Assembly: GCA_963646285.1 (NCBI GenBank)
Contig: CAVIWF010000054.1
Span: 1 to 16,229 of the forward strand
Reading direction: 5' to 3'
DNA length: 16,229 nt
Source of the DNA: CAKUFA01 sp963646285
GTDB taxonomy: Bacteria > Bacillota > Clostridia > Christensenellales > Aristaeellaceae
Position 1 is the first letter of the stretch. Every line of letters starts with the position of its first letter. Below are positions 1-6,965 of this stretch, piece after piece. The translations under genes and the position numbers were made by a program. The notes under the pieces are model-generated. The model saw nothing but the letters and a program-made list of their open reading frames with translations, was not told where the DNA came from and did no database searches.

Positions 1-67
1 CCCTTGAGTAACACAAACGATTGTCGCAAAGGTACGAGAACCTTGCAAAGCATTGGTTTTGTTTATT

Positions 68-328
68 CCAGAGGGCTTTGCGATCGCCCTCTGGACTCCT
101 TCGCTCTTCACATAACAGCAACTTGGGTTCTTATGCGAGGCTTTCCAGAGGGCTTTGCGGTCGCCCTCTGGACTCCTTCGCAGTCCCCATTTCAGCAACA
201 GACTTTTCATGATGATTCGCAGGGGGCTTTGCGGTCACCCTCTGCACCCCTTCGCAGCCCCCATTTATGTAACAGGCTTCTTATGCATATTCCAGAGGGC
301 TTTGCGGTCGCCCTCTGGACTCCTTCGC
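68..328. repeat. Four-copy array of a 37-bp palindromic repeat
   Basis: Four units lie at 68-104, 145-181, 219-255 and 292-328, starting 77, 74 and 73 bp apart. Each has a 9-bp arm (CCAGAGGGC), a 9-bp loop (TTTGCGGTC, or TTTGCGATC in copy 1), the complementary arm (GCCCTCTGG) and a tail near ACTCCTTCGC. Copy 3 is divergent, but its outermost pair has changed from C-G to G-C, keeping the stem; it also has one G-T wobble and one terminal mismatch. The 36-40 bp spacers resemble one another (a shared TAACAGnnnCTTnTTATGC-like core), so the true unit is about 75 bp. A similar TAACA string near position 10 suggests the array may continue beyond the left edge. The period is not a constant multiple of three, so the open frames through it are not credible proteins. 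Function unknown. Confidence 0.9.
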
Positions 329-541
329 CACCCCCTTCGGAAGCAGCTATTTTTTTTGAAAGCGGCTATTTAGGGAAGCTGTTTGATGGAAAAACCATTT
401 GAAGATGAAAAAAGATCATTTTGATTGTCTCTGGGAAGTAAAAATAGTTTTCGGGAGGGCGCGGGAGGGGCTTTTGATTCAAAAGCCGCCTCCCGCAGAA
501 TCCTCAAAAGAGTCCGCCCATGTTTTTTCTCCGTCTTTTCG
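329..541. other. Intergenic stretch without a gene
   Basis: I see no credible gene between the repeat array and the promoter at 542. Short open frames here lack ribosome binding sites and family-like sequence. The only clear structure is the hairpin at 461-496, listed separately. Together with the array this gives more than 500 bp of non-coding DNA upstream of the T-box operon. Confidence 0.7.
461..496. other. Long isolated hairpin, possible terminator or mobile palindrome
   Basis: Arms GCGGGAGG (461-468) plus GGCTTTTG (469-476) pair with CAAAAGCC (480-487) and CCTCCCGC (489-496). That gives 16 base pairs with a 3-nt loop (ATT) and one bulged G at 488. No T-run follows directly on either strand, so it is not a textbook intrinsic terminator. 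It could end transcription from a gene left of the window, or be a dispersed palindromic element. Confidence 0.6.
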
Positions 542-570
542 TTGACAGGGGGGAAAGAGCGTGCTATACT
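542..570 (+). promoter_or_regulatory. Sigma-A promoter of the T-box/aspS-gatC-gatA-gatB operon
   Basis: The -35 box TTGACA (542-547) is a perfect consensus match, followed by a 17-bp spacer and the -10 box TATACT (565-570). The predicted start of transcription is near 577, just before the leader hairpin and T-box stem I. It is the only good promoter upstream of the operon. Confidence 0.88.
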
Positions 571-579
571 GGGTGCAAT

Positions 580-882
580 TTCATACGGACAGTATTTGTC
601 CCATGAAAGGCTGTGAAAAGCAAAAGTAACCGGGGACTGGACTTTTTGAGAGAGCCGCGTGAAGGTGCAAGTGCGGCAGGTGCAGCCGGTGAAAGAACAG
701 CTTGGAGCCGCCGCCCGAACGGCACACTGGCCTACTAGGCGCGGACGGGAGAAGCCCGTAACAGCTTCAGGCAATCAAGGGTTGCCGGTAAGAGACGCTC
801 GTAAAAGAGGGTCTGATTTTGGGTGGTACCGCGTAAGATGGTCGTCTTTCGCCCCATGGATGGGGTGAAGGGCGCTTTTTTT
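580..882 (+). promoter_or_regulatory. T-box riboswitch leader, predicted Asn (AAC) specifier with overlapping Glu (GAA)
   Basis: The conserved T-box GGGTGGTACCGCG lies at 821-833, just before an intrinsic terminator and the aspS start. A leading hairpin pairs TTCAT and GGACA (580-591) with TGTCC and ATGAA (597-607). Stem I can be folded by eye: base GGCT (609-612) with AGCC (706-709), a K-turn-like TGA/GA, AAGC (618-621) with GCTT (700-703), loop-E AGTA (625-628) opposite GAA (691-693), and ACCGG (629-633) with CCGGT (686-690). The distal stem is GCCGC (654-658) with GCGGC (673-677), and its loop contains GGTG. The specifier strand reads AG-AAC-A, so AAC (696-698, Asn) followed by a purine is the best specifier; GAA (695-697, Glu) overlaps it. 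Known of the family: uncharged matching tRNA favours antitermination. The T-box variable base is U, pairing with discriminator A or wobbling with G. Confidence 0.9.
843..882 (+). terminator. T-box regulated intrinsic terminator
   Basis: CGTCTTTCGCCCC (843-855) pairs along 13 positions, with several G-T wobbles, with 862-874 around an ATGGAT loop. Seven T residues (876-882) follow. The 5' arm CGTCTTT overlaps the segment expected to pair with the T-box in the antiterminator, as required for switching. Confidence 0.88.
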
Positions 883-912
883 ATACGGCACAAGCCCGAG
901 GGAGGAACAAAC

Positions 913-2988
913 ATGCATCGGACACATTATTGCGGCGCATTGCGTGCAGAGGATATGGGGAAGCAGGCCACCTGCTGCGGCTGGGTGCAGACCAAGCGGG
1001 ACATGGGCGGCGTGATCTTCCTGGATGTGAAGGATCGGGAAGGCGTATTGCAGGTGGTCTGCGATCAGCAGTACCTGGGGGATGAAGCCTTTCACCTGGC
1101 GGAAAGTGTGCACCTGCAAAGCGTGGTGCAGGTGGAAGGGGAAATCCGCCACAGGGACGAAAGCACCTATAACCCCCGCCTGGCCACCGGCGAGGTGGAG
1201 CTGAAGGCGGAAAAGCTGACCATCCTGTCCCAGGCCAAGACCCTGCCCTACGCCATGGACGAGAACGCTCACGTGCGGGAGGAGCTGCGGCTCAAGTATC
1301 GCTATCTGGATATTCGCCGGCCGGAAATGCAGAAGGCGCTGAAGTTCCGCCACCGGGTGCAGCGGGCGGCAGAGGATTTTCTGGACGAGGCAGGCTTCTG
1401 CCAGGTGGAGACCCCCATGCTCTGCAAGTCCACCCCCGAGGGGGCACGGGATTATCTGGTGCCCAGCCGGGTGCATCCGGGCACCTTCTACGCCCTGCCT
1501 CAAAGCCCTCAAATTTTCAAGCAGCTGCTGATGGTAGGCGGCATGGATCGGTACTATCAGGTGGCACGGTGCTTCCGGGATGAAGACCTGCGGGCAGACC
1601 GTCAGCCGGAGTTCACCCAGGTGGATATGGAAATGTCCTTTGTGGATCAGGAGGACATCCTTCAGCACCTGGAAAAGCTGTTCAAGCACGTGTTTGCCGC
1701 CACCATGGGCAGGGAAATCGACTACGACTTCCCCCGGCTCACCTGGTACGAATCCATGGATCTGTACGGCTGCGACAAGCCGGATCTCCGCTTCGGCATG
1801 CAGATCAAGGACGTGACGGACCTGGCAGGCAAGTGCACCTTTTCCGTGTTCCGCAAGGCGGTGGATGCAGGAGGCAAGGTGCGGGCACTGAACTGCAAGG
1901 GCTGCGCCGAGAAGTTCACCCGCACCACCATCGAAACCCTGACGGATCACGCCATTAAGTGCGGCGCCAAGGGCATGGCGTGGATTCTCATCCACGATAA
2001 CGGGGAAATCAACTCCATCCTGCAAAAGTACTTTACCAAGGCGGAATGGGCGGAGCTGCTCCGCCTGCTGGATGCGGAGGAAGGGGACTTTATCCTCTTC
2101 TGCGCCGACAAGTTTGAAGTGGTGTGCCGCACCCTGTGCGCACTCCGATTGGAAGTGGGGGATATGCTGGGGCTTCGTCCCAAGGATGACTACCGCTTCT
2201 GCTTCGTGACGGACTTCCCCCAATTCGAGTGGTCGGAGGAAGAGAAGCGGTACATGGCCATGCACCATCCCTTCACCATGCCCTATGAAGAGGATCTGCC
2301 CTACCTGATGACGGACCCCGGCCGGGTTCGCTCCCAGGCCTACGACGTGGTGCTTAACGGCACGGAGCTGGGCAGCGGCTCCATCCGCATCCACCGCAGC
2401 GACGTGCAGTCCCTCATGTTCAAGGCCCTGGGCTTTACGGAGGAAAGCGCACGGCAGCGCTTCGGCTTCCTGATTGATGCCTTCCAGTACGGCACGCCTC
2501 CCCACGGCGGCTTCGCCTTCGGACTGGATCGGCTGACCATGCTGCTGCTGGGGGCGGACAGCCTGCGGGATGTGATCGCCTTCCCCAAGGTGCGGGACGC
2601 TTCCGACCTGATGACCGGTGCACCGGATTATGTGGATCCTGAGCAGCTGGAAGTGCTGCAGCTGGGGGTTGCCGCCGGGCAGGAAGAGCACCGGCAGGAG
2701 CGGAAAAAGCCCCAAATGGCGGTGAAGCAGGTGGCAGAGCTGGCCAAGCTGAGCCTGAATGCGGAAGAGGAAGCCCGCATGGGGGATGAGCTGAACGCCA
2801 TTCTCGCCTTTGCGGAAGCCTTGCAGAAGGTGGACACCACCGACGTGCCCATGACCGCCCACGTGATTCCGACGGAAAACGTGCTCCGGGAGGACGTGCC
2901 TTCCCCCTCCTTTGACCGGGAAAAGCTGCTGATGAACGCCCCCACCCGCACGGAAACCTGCCCCACCGTGCCCAAGACCTTTGACTGA
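913..2988 (+). CDS. aspS-gatC: Aspartyl-tRNA synthetase fused to GatC (AspRS-GatC), 691 aa
   Basis: This single reading frame joins two proteins. Residues 1 to about 585 are a bacterial-type class IIb AspRS: N-terminal OB anticodon-binding domain (about 1-105), motif 2 with FRDED (about 221-225), a GAD-type insertion (about 285-415), and motif 3 with FGLDR (536-540) followed by IAFPK. A charged linker (LGVAAGQEEHRQERKK) leads to a complete GatC-like domain from about 602 to 691, which ordinarily is a separate protein of about 95 aa. AspRS charges tRNA with Asp; GatC stabilises the GatA-GatB amidotransferase. The start at 913 is chosen for its GAGGGAGG ribosome binding site and the family-typical N-terminus MHRTHYCG; the frame opens earlier, at 823, but only inside the T-box. 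Residue 31 is Met, at a position reported to influence tRNA-Asp/tRNA-Asn discrimination. Non-discriminating activity is inferred from the GatCAB context, not shown. Confidence 0.95.
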   Translation: MHRTHYCGALRAEDMGKQATCCGWVQTKRDMGGVIFLDVKDREGVLQVVCDQQYLGDEAFHLAESVHLQSVVQVEGEIRHRDESTYNPRLATGEVELKAEKLTILSQAKTLPYAMDENAHVREELRLKYRYLDIRRPEMQKALKFRHRVQRAAEDFLDEAGFCQVETPMLCKSTPEGARDYLVPSRVHPGTFYALPQSPQIFKQLLMVGGMDRYYQVARCFRDEDLRADRQPEFTQVDMEMSFVDQEDILQHLEKLFKHVFAATMGREIDYDFPRLTWYESMDLYGCDKPDLRFGMQIKDVTDLAGKCTFSVFRKAVDAGGKVRALNCKGCAEKFTRTTIETLTDHAIKCGAKGMAWILIHDNGEINSILQKYFTKAEWAELLRLLDAEEGDFILFCADKFEVVCRTLCALRLEVGDMLGLRPKDDYRFCFVTDFPQFEWSEEEKRYMAMHHPFTMPYEEDLPYLMTDPGRVRSQAYDVVLNGTELGSGSIRIHRSDVQSLMFKALGFTEESARQRFGFLIDAFQYGTPPHGGFAFGLDRLTMLLLGADSLRDVIAFPKVRDASDLMTGAPDYVDPEQLEVLQLGVAAGQEEHRQERKKPQMAVKQVAELAKLSLNAEEEARMGDELNAILAFAEALQKVDTTDVPMTAHVIPTENVLREDVPSPSFDREKLLMNAPTRTETCPTVPKTFD

Positions 2989-3004
2989 AAGGAGGATTCT
3001 ACCC

Positions 3005-4468
3005 ATGAAAGCCATTGAAAAGATGACACTGAAGGATATGTGCGATGCACTGAAGACCGGGGAAACATCCTCCCGGGCATTGACGGAAGCCTGCCTGACA
3101 CGGATCCGTCAGGTGGAAGAAAAGGTGGGCGCCTTCGTGACGGTGACGGAGGAGGAAGCCCTGAAGCAGGCGGATGCGGCAGACAAGCTGCGTGCCGGTG
3201 GGGAGAAGGTTCATCCCCTGTGCGGCGTGCCGGTGGCGGTGAAGGATAACATCTGCACCGAAGGGGTGAAGACCACCTGCGCCTCCAGAATGCTGGAGGA
3301 CTTCATCCCCCCCTATAGTGCCACCGTATGGGAAAAATTGCAGGGGGCAGGCTGCGTCATGCTGGGCAAAACCAACATGGACGAGTTCGCCATGGGCTCC
3401 ACCACGGAGAACAGCGCCTTCCACCCTACCCACAATCCCCACGATGTAAGCCGGGTGCCCGGCGGATCCTCCGGGGGCAGCGCAGCCTGCGTAGCGGCAG
3501 GGGAAGCCCCTCTGGCACTGGGCAGCGACACAGGCGGATCCATCCGCCAGCCGGCGGCCTTCTGCGGCGTGGTGGGCATGAAGCCGACCTACGGCATGGT
3601 GAGCCGGTACGGACTGGTGGCCTTCGCCTCCTCCTTGGATCAGATTGGCCCCATGACCCGCACCGTGGAAGATAACGCCCTGGCCCTGGATGCCATCGCC
3701 GGGTATGACCGGCGGGATACCACCAGCGTGAAGCGGGGCTACACCCCCATGAACCGGCAGATGAAGGAGGGGGTCCAGGGGCTGACCATTGGTCTGCCTC
3801 GGGAAATGTTCTCCGAAGGCCTGTCCGGCAGCGTCCGCAAGGCGGTAATGCATGCGGCGGGTACCCTGAAGGACATGGGCGCCAAGGTGAAGGAAGTATC
3901 CATCCCCTCCCTGGCCTACGCCCTGCCTGCCTACTATGTGCTCTCCAGCGCAGAGGCATCCAGCAACCTGGCCCGGTTCGACGGGGTGCGGTACGGCCAC
4001 CGTGCCAAGGAATATGCCGATTTGGAAGAACTGTATGTGAAGAGCCGCAGCGAGGGCTTCGGTGCAGAGGTTAAGCGGCGGATTCTGCTGGGCACCTACA
4101 CCCTGAGCGCCGGCTACTTCGATGCCTATTATAAGAAGGCTTTGCAGGTGCGCACCCTGGTGATTCGGGACATTGAGCAGGTGATGCAGCAGTGCGACGC
4201 TCTGCTGGGTCCTGTGGCCCCCACCACCGCCTACAAGCTGGGGGAAAAGACCATGACCCCCCTGGAAATGTATCTGGGGGATATTCATACCGTGCCGGTG
4301 AACATTGCCGGGATTCCTGCCCTGTCCATGCCCTGCGGAACGGACAATAAGGGCATGCCGGTGGGCTTGCAGCTCATGGGCAGCACCTTCTCCGAGCCCA
4401 TGCTCTACCGCATCGGCTACGCACTGGAAGGCGCACTGGGTCAGGTATGCAAGGAGGTGTCCCTGTAA
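3005..4468 (+). CDS. gatA: Asp-tRNA(Asn)/Glu-tRNA(Gln) amidotransferase subunit A, 487 aa
   Basis: GatA is the glutaminase subunit: it releases ammonia from glutamine and channels it to GatB for amidation of Asp-tRNA(Asn) or Glu-tRNA(Gln). It is an amidase-signature enzyme with the full Ser-cisSer-Lys triad visible: Lys80 in VAVKDN, Ser155 in the GGSSGGS segment, and nucleophile Ser179 in DTGGSIRQPA. Length is normal for the family. The start at 3005 follows AAAGGAGG (2988-2995) by 9 nt; an in-frame ATG at 2981 lies within the end of the upstream gene and has no such site. It lies 16 nt after the AspRS-GatC fusion and overlaps gatB by one base. Confidence 0.97.
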   Translation: MKAIEKMTLKDMCDALKTGETSSRALTEACLTRIRQVEEKVGAFVTVTEEEALKQADAADKLRAGGEKVHPLCGVPVAVKDNICTEGVKTTCASRMLEDFIPPYSATVWEKLQGAGCVMLGKTNMDEFAMGSTTENSAFHPTHNPHDVSRVPGGSSGGSAACVAAGEAPLALGSDTGGSIRQPAAFCGVVGMKPTYGMVSRYGLVAFASSLDQIGPMTRTVEDNALALDAIAGYDRRDTTSVKRGYTPMNRQMKEGVQGLTIGLPREMFSEGLSGSVRKAVMHAAGTLKDMGAKVKEVSIPSLAYALPAYYVLSSAEASSNLARFDGVRYGHRAKEYADLEELYVKSRSEGFGAEVKRRILLGTYTLSAGYFDAYYKKALQVRTLVIRDIEQVMQQCDALLGPVAPTTAYKLGEKTMTPLEMYLGDIHTVPVNIAGIPALSMPCGTDNKGMPVGLQLMGSTFSEPMLYRIGYALEGALGQVCKEVSL

Positions 4469-5904
4469 TGGCTGGATGGCGAATGATAGACGGATACGAA
4501 ATGGTCATCGGTCTGGAAGTCCATGTGGAGCTGAAGACCCGCACGAAAATCTTTTGCTCCTGTGAAACCACCTTTGGGGCAGAACCCAATACCCAGTGCT
4601 GCCCGGTGTGCATGGGCTTCCCCGGCACCCTGCCGGTACTCAATCAGCAGGTGGTGCACTATGCGGTGCTGGCAGGGCTGGCCACCGGGTGCCAAATTGC
4701 CCGGTATTCCAAGCAGGATCGGAAGAACTACTTCTACCCCGACCTGCCCAAGGCTTATCAGATCAGCCAGTATGACCTGCCCCTGTGCATCGGCGGTCAT
4801 CTGGAGGTGGAAACCCCGGATGGGGCGAAGACCATCGGCATCACCCGCATCCACATTGAAGAGGATGCAGGCAAGCTGGTTCACGACCCGGAAAAGGGCA
4901 CCCTGATCGACTGCAACCGCTGCGGCGTGCCTCTGATTGAGATCGTGTCCGAGCCGGACATCCGCACCCCCCAGGAGGCCGTGGCGTACCTGCAAAAGCT
5001 GAAGGCGGTCATTGCCTACACCGGCGTCAGCGACTGCAAGATGAACGAAGGCTCCCTCCGCTGCGACGTGAACCTGTCCATCCACAAGGCCGGGGAGCCC
5101 TTCGGCACCCGGACGGAGATGAAGAACCTGAACTCCTTCCAGTCCGTGCAGCGTGCCATTGAGGAGGAATACCGGCGGCAGGTGGAGGCGGTGCGCAAGG
5201 GGGAGACCATTGTGCAGGAGACCCGCCGCTTCGATCAGCAGACGGGGAAAACCTCCGCCATGCGCCGGAAGGAAAACGCCAACGACTACCGGTATTTCCC
5301 CGACCCGGATCTGGCACCCATTGTGCTGGCTCCGGATCTGGTGGAAAAATGGGGGAAGGAGCTGCCCAAGCTGCCGGACGAGCGGAAGGCCAGCTACATC
5401 CGTGAATACGGCCTGACCTCCTATGCGGCGGAGCAGCTGGTCAGCGACAAGGCACTGGCGGATTACTTTGAGACTGCCGCCCAGTACACCCCGGCGGTGA
5501 AGACCCTGGCCAACCTGATGATCACCGAAGTGTTCCGCCTGCTGGAAGGGGAAAACACCCTGATCCCCATTGCCCCTGCCCACCTGGCCAGGATTGCCGC
5601 CATGGCGGAGGAGAATGTGATCAACAGCGGTGCCGCCAAGAAGATGGTGGCCGCCCTGTGGGCAAAGGACGAGGACCCGGAAGCATACGCTGAGCGGGAG
5701 CATCTGCGGCAGATCAACGACCCGGCAGTGCTCAAGATCTACGTGGATGAAGCCGTGGCTGCCCACCCGGACATGGTGGAAAGCTACCACAAGGGCAAGG
5801 TGAACCTGAAGAAAGCCCTCATGGGCGCTGCCATGGGGCTCTCCGGGGGCATGGCCAACCCGGTGCTGCTGCAAAAGCTGATGGATGAAAAACTGGATGG
5901 GTAA
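4468..5904 (+). CDS. gatB: Asp-tRNA(Asn)/Glu-tRNA(Gln) amidotransferase subunit B, 478 aa
   Basis: GatB binds the misacylated tRNA, activates the side-chain carboxylate with ATP and transfers ammonia from GatA. The N-terminus has the family-typical YEMVIGLEVHVEL. The zinc-site cysteines are present as C30-x-C32 and C45-x2-C48 (C44 is also Cys). The C-terminal part from about residue 325 is the helical, YqeY-like tRNA-binding region. The start at 4468 shares its A with the gatA stop (TAATG), indicating translational coupling, and follows AAGGAGGTG (4451-4459) by 8 nt; an upstream in-frame ATG at 4447 would precede that site. Last gene of the operon. Confidence 0.97.
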   Translation: MAGWRMIDGYEMVIGLEVHVELKTRTKIFCSCETTFGAEPNTQCCPVCMGFPGTLPVLNQQVVHYAVLAGLATGCQIARYSKQDRKNYFYPDLPKAYQISQYDLPLCIGGHLEVETPDGAKTIGITRIHIEEDAGKLVHDPEKGTLIDCNRCGVPLIEIVSEPDIRTPQEAVAYLQKLKAVIAYTGVSDCKMNEGSLRCDVNLSIHKAGEPFGTRTEMKNLNSFQSVQRAIEEEYRRQVEAVRKGETIVQETRRFDQQTGKTSAMRRKENANDYRYFPDPDLAPIVLAPDLVEKWGKELPKLPDERKASYIREYGLTSYAAEQLVSDKALADYFETAAQYTPAVKTLANLMITEVFRLLEGENTLIPIAPAHLARIAAMAEENVINSGAAKKMVAALWAKDEDPEAYAEREHLRQINDPAVLKIYVDEAVAAHPDMVESYHKGKVNLKKALMGAAMGLSGGMANPVLLQKLMDEKLDG

Positions 5905-5907
5905 AGG

Positions 5908-5946
5908 AAGCCCCCCTGCCTGCTGTGCAGGCAGGGGGGGCTTTTT
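5908..5946 (+). terminator. Rho-independent terminator after gatB
   Basis: A 13-bp perfect GC-rich stem (CCCCCCTGCCTGC, 5911-5923, with 5927-5939), a TGT loop and T5 (5942-5946) lie a few bases after the gatB stop. From 5947 to 6061 I see no gene, only weak small hairpins. Confidence 0.95.
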
Positions 5947-6061
5947 GAAAATTGTGGAGCGCCTTGATTTTCAGAGCGCTTTTCGTATGAAATCAACTTG
6001 ATGGCTGCTGCAAAAAGGAGGCACGCTCCTGCCCCCTGCCCCTCTTCCCCCAAAAATCCCA

Positions 6062-6088
6062 ACAAAAAAACCGAGCCCAAAGGCTCGG
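6062..6088 (-). terminator. Terminator of the tRNA-Ala unit
   Basis: Read on the minus strand, CCGAGCC (6088-6082) pairs with GGCTCGG (6077-6071) around a 4-nt loop. A T-run follows, corresponding to A residues at 6064-6070 on the plus strand. It lies 9 nt beyond the tRNA 3' end. Confidence 0.92.
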
Positions 6089-6096
6089 TCGTTGCG

Positions 6097-6169
6097 TGGA
6101 GCATAGGAGATTCGAACTCCTGACCCCAACACTGCCAGTGTTGTGCGCTACCAGCTGCGCTAATGCCCC
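6097..6169 (-). tRNA. tRNA-Ala (anticodon GGC)
   Basis: The minus strand folds into a full cloverleaf: acceptor GGGGCAT/ATGCTCC, D-arm GCGC/GCGC, anticodon stem CAACA/TGTTG with loop CTGGCAG, and T-arm AGGAG-TTCGAAT-CTCCT. The acceptor contains the G3-U70 wobble pair, the main identity element for alanyl-tRNA synthetase. The discriminator is A and CCA is not encoded. It is transcribed alone from its own promoter. Confidence 0.97.
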
Positions 6170-6181
6170 ACAACGTGACTT

Positions 6182-6210
6182 ATTATAGCAGGTTTCGCCC
6201 CGTTTGTAAA
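6182..6210 (-). promoter_or_regulatory. Promoter of tRNA-Ala
   Basis: On the minus strand a -35 box TTTACA (6210-6205), a 17-bp spacer and a perfect -10 box TATAAT (6187-6182) are seen. The expected transcription start is about 6 nt before the tRNA. Confidence 0.88.
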
Positions 6211-6277
6211 GGGGTAAATGAAAGTTTTTTGCTGCAGTGTCCTACATTTTATATGAAGTGGAACCCCAATTCCCCAG

Positions 6278-6306
6278 TTGTCCTTTCCCGCCCGATATGC
6301 TATAAT
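6278..6306 (+). promoter_or_regulatory. Promoter of tRNA-Arg
   Basis: The -35 box TTGTCC (6278-6283), a 17-bp spacer and a perfect -10 box TATAAT (6301-6306) lie about 35 nt upstream of the tRNA. It is divergent from the tRNA-Ala promoter. Confidence 0.85.
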
Positions 6307-6340
6307 ACACTGTGCGCCGTGCATCCTTGCAGGGCGGCAT

Positions 6341-6414
6341 GGTCTCGTAGCTCAGTAGGATAGAGCGGCTGCCTCCTAAGCAGCAGGCCGTGGGTTCGAC
6401 TCCCGCCGGGATCA
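6341..6414 (+). tRNA. tRNA-Arg (anticodon CCT)
   Basis: The cloverleaf has acceptor GGTCTCG/CGGGATC (two G-T wobbles), D-arm GCTC/GAGC, anticodon stem GCTGC/GCAGC with loop CTCCTAA, and T-arm GTGGG-TTCGACT-CCCGC. Anticodon CCT reads AGG. The discriminator is A and CCA is not encoded. tRNA-Arg genes are common integration sites, but no integrase or duplicated 3' end is seen here. Confidence 0.96.
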
Positions 6415-6418
6415 CGAA

Positions 6419-6481
6419 AAGGCTTCCTCTTCGCTGCATTCGCCATGGATGCGGCAGCGGAGGGGGAAGCCTTCTTTTTTT
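6419..6481 (+). terminator. Terminator after tRNA-Arg
   Basis: AAGGCTTCC (6419-6427) pairs with GGAAGCCTT (6465-6473), and an inner stem CGCTGC/GCAGCG extends it. T7 (6475-6481) follows. On the minus strand a shorter T4 follows the same hairpin, so it may also weakly end transcription from the gene at 6550-6900. Confidence 0.9.
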
Positions 6482-6549
6482 GTGCCTTTTTGACAGAGGG
6501 TGCCGATTCAAGAATACCGCTCAGCACATCCCTTGTCCCTTTTTACCGA

Positions 6550-6900
6550 TCAAAAATCGAAGGATATGCCTGTCTGATGGGCGATGGCTTTATTGGCATA
6601 GTCCAGCATCACCTCATAGACCGGTTGGAGCACAGGGCTTGTTTCGTGCGAAAGCCGGCTTATGAGCCACTCCCGAAAGATCACACACTTGTCAGGCGGG
6701 AAGAAATCGCAGTCCCCCCAGTCAAACAAGGCATCCAGCTTATCCCACATGGCTGTAAGAAATCCGTCTGCTTCTAATGCATCCGCTACAATTTGATCAA
6801 AATAGTATGCTTCGCTATTCTTGCTTTTTACGACCGATGAACAGCTCACCGGGTCGATGTCATGAATCGCTTCTTTGCTCAATGCAACACGGATCCACAT
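6550..6900 (-). CDS. Small acidic hypothetical protein, 116 aa
   Basis: I do not recognise this protein. It is soluble-looking (no signal peptide or membrane segment), acidic and aromatic-rich, with a central WDKLDALFDWGDCDFF segment and a C-terminus ending KAIAHQTGISFDF. Its size and composition resemble small immunity- or antitoxin-type proteins, but I see no toxin partner and make no functional call. The ATG at 6900 is preceded on the minus strand by AAAGGAAAGGG with a slightly long spacing. It lies 65 bp downstream of the LacI-type gene on the same strand and could be co-transcribed with it; no clear terminator separates them. Confidence 0.72.
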   Translation of the reverse strand: MWIRVALSKEAIHDIDPVSCSSVVKSKNSEAYYFDQIVADALEADGFLTAMWDKLDALFDWGDCDFFPPDKCVIFREWLISRLSHETSPVLQPVYEVMLDYANKAIAHQTGISFDF

Positions 6901-6965
6901 TGTCCATTTTTCCCTTTCCTTTTATCAGAGGCTTCCTTAACCCTTTCGCCTGTTTTCTGTTGCCC

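Noticed and set aside
68..328. CRISPR array
   Set aside because: Only four degenerate units, and the spacers are clearly related to each other; no cas genes in the window.
4..402. Open frames running through the 68-328 repeats in all three plus frames
   Set aside because: They simply translate the repeat in different frames, have no ribosome binding sites, and the repeat period is not a constant multiple of three.
635..637. GAC (Asp) as T-box specifier codon
   Set aside because: It lies on the 5' strand of stem I near the upper helix; the specifier must be on the 3' strand opposite AGTA, where AAC is found.
823..912. N-terminal extension of AspRS to 823
   Set aside because: It would translate the T-box and terminator; the start at 913 has a good ribosome binding site and a family-typical N-terminus.
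2650..2720. AspRS-GatC junction as a sequencing frameshift artefact
   Set aside because: AspRS and GatC are in the same frame with a linker of normal composition and no lost segment; a lost stop codon cannot be fully excluded without reads.
775..3015. 746-codon minus-strand open frame opposite aspS-gatC
   Set aside because: A low-complexity, His/Gly/Leu-rich shadow of a well-supported gene, typical of GC-rich DNA; the same applies to the long minus-strand frames opposite gatA, gatB, the permeases, the binding protein and the phosphodiesterase.
6341..6481. Integration site at tRNA-Arg
   Set aside because: No integrase, no duplicated tRNA 3' end and an ordinary terminator directly follows.
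6445..6777. Plus-strand 110-codon open frame after tRNA-Arg
   Set aside because: It starts inside the tRNA terminator, overlaps the better minus-strand gene at 6550-6900 and lacks a ribosome binding site.
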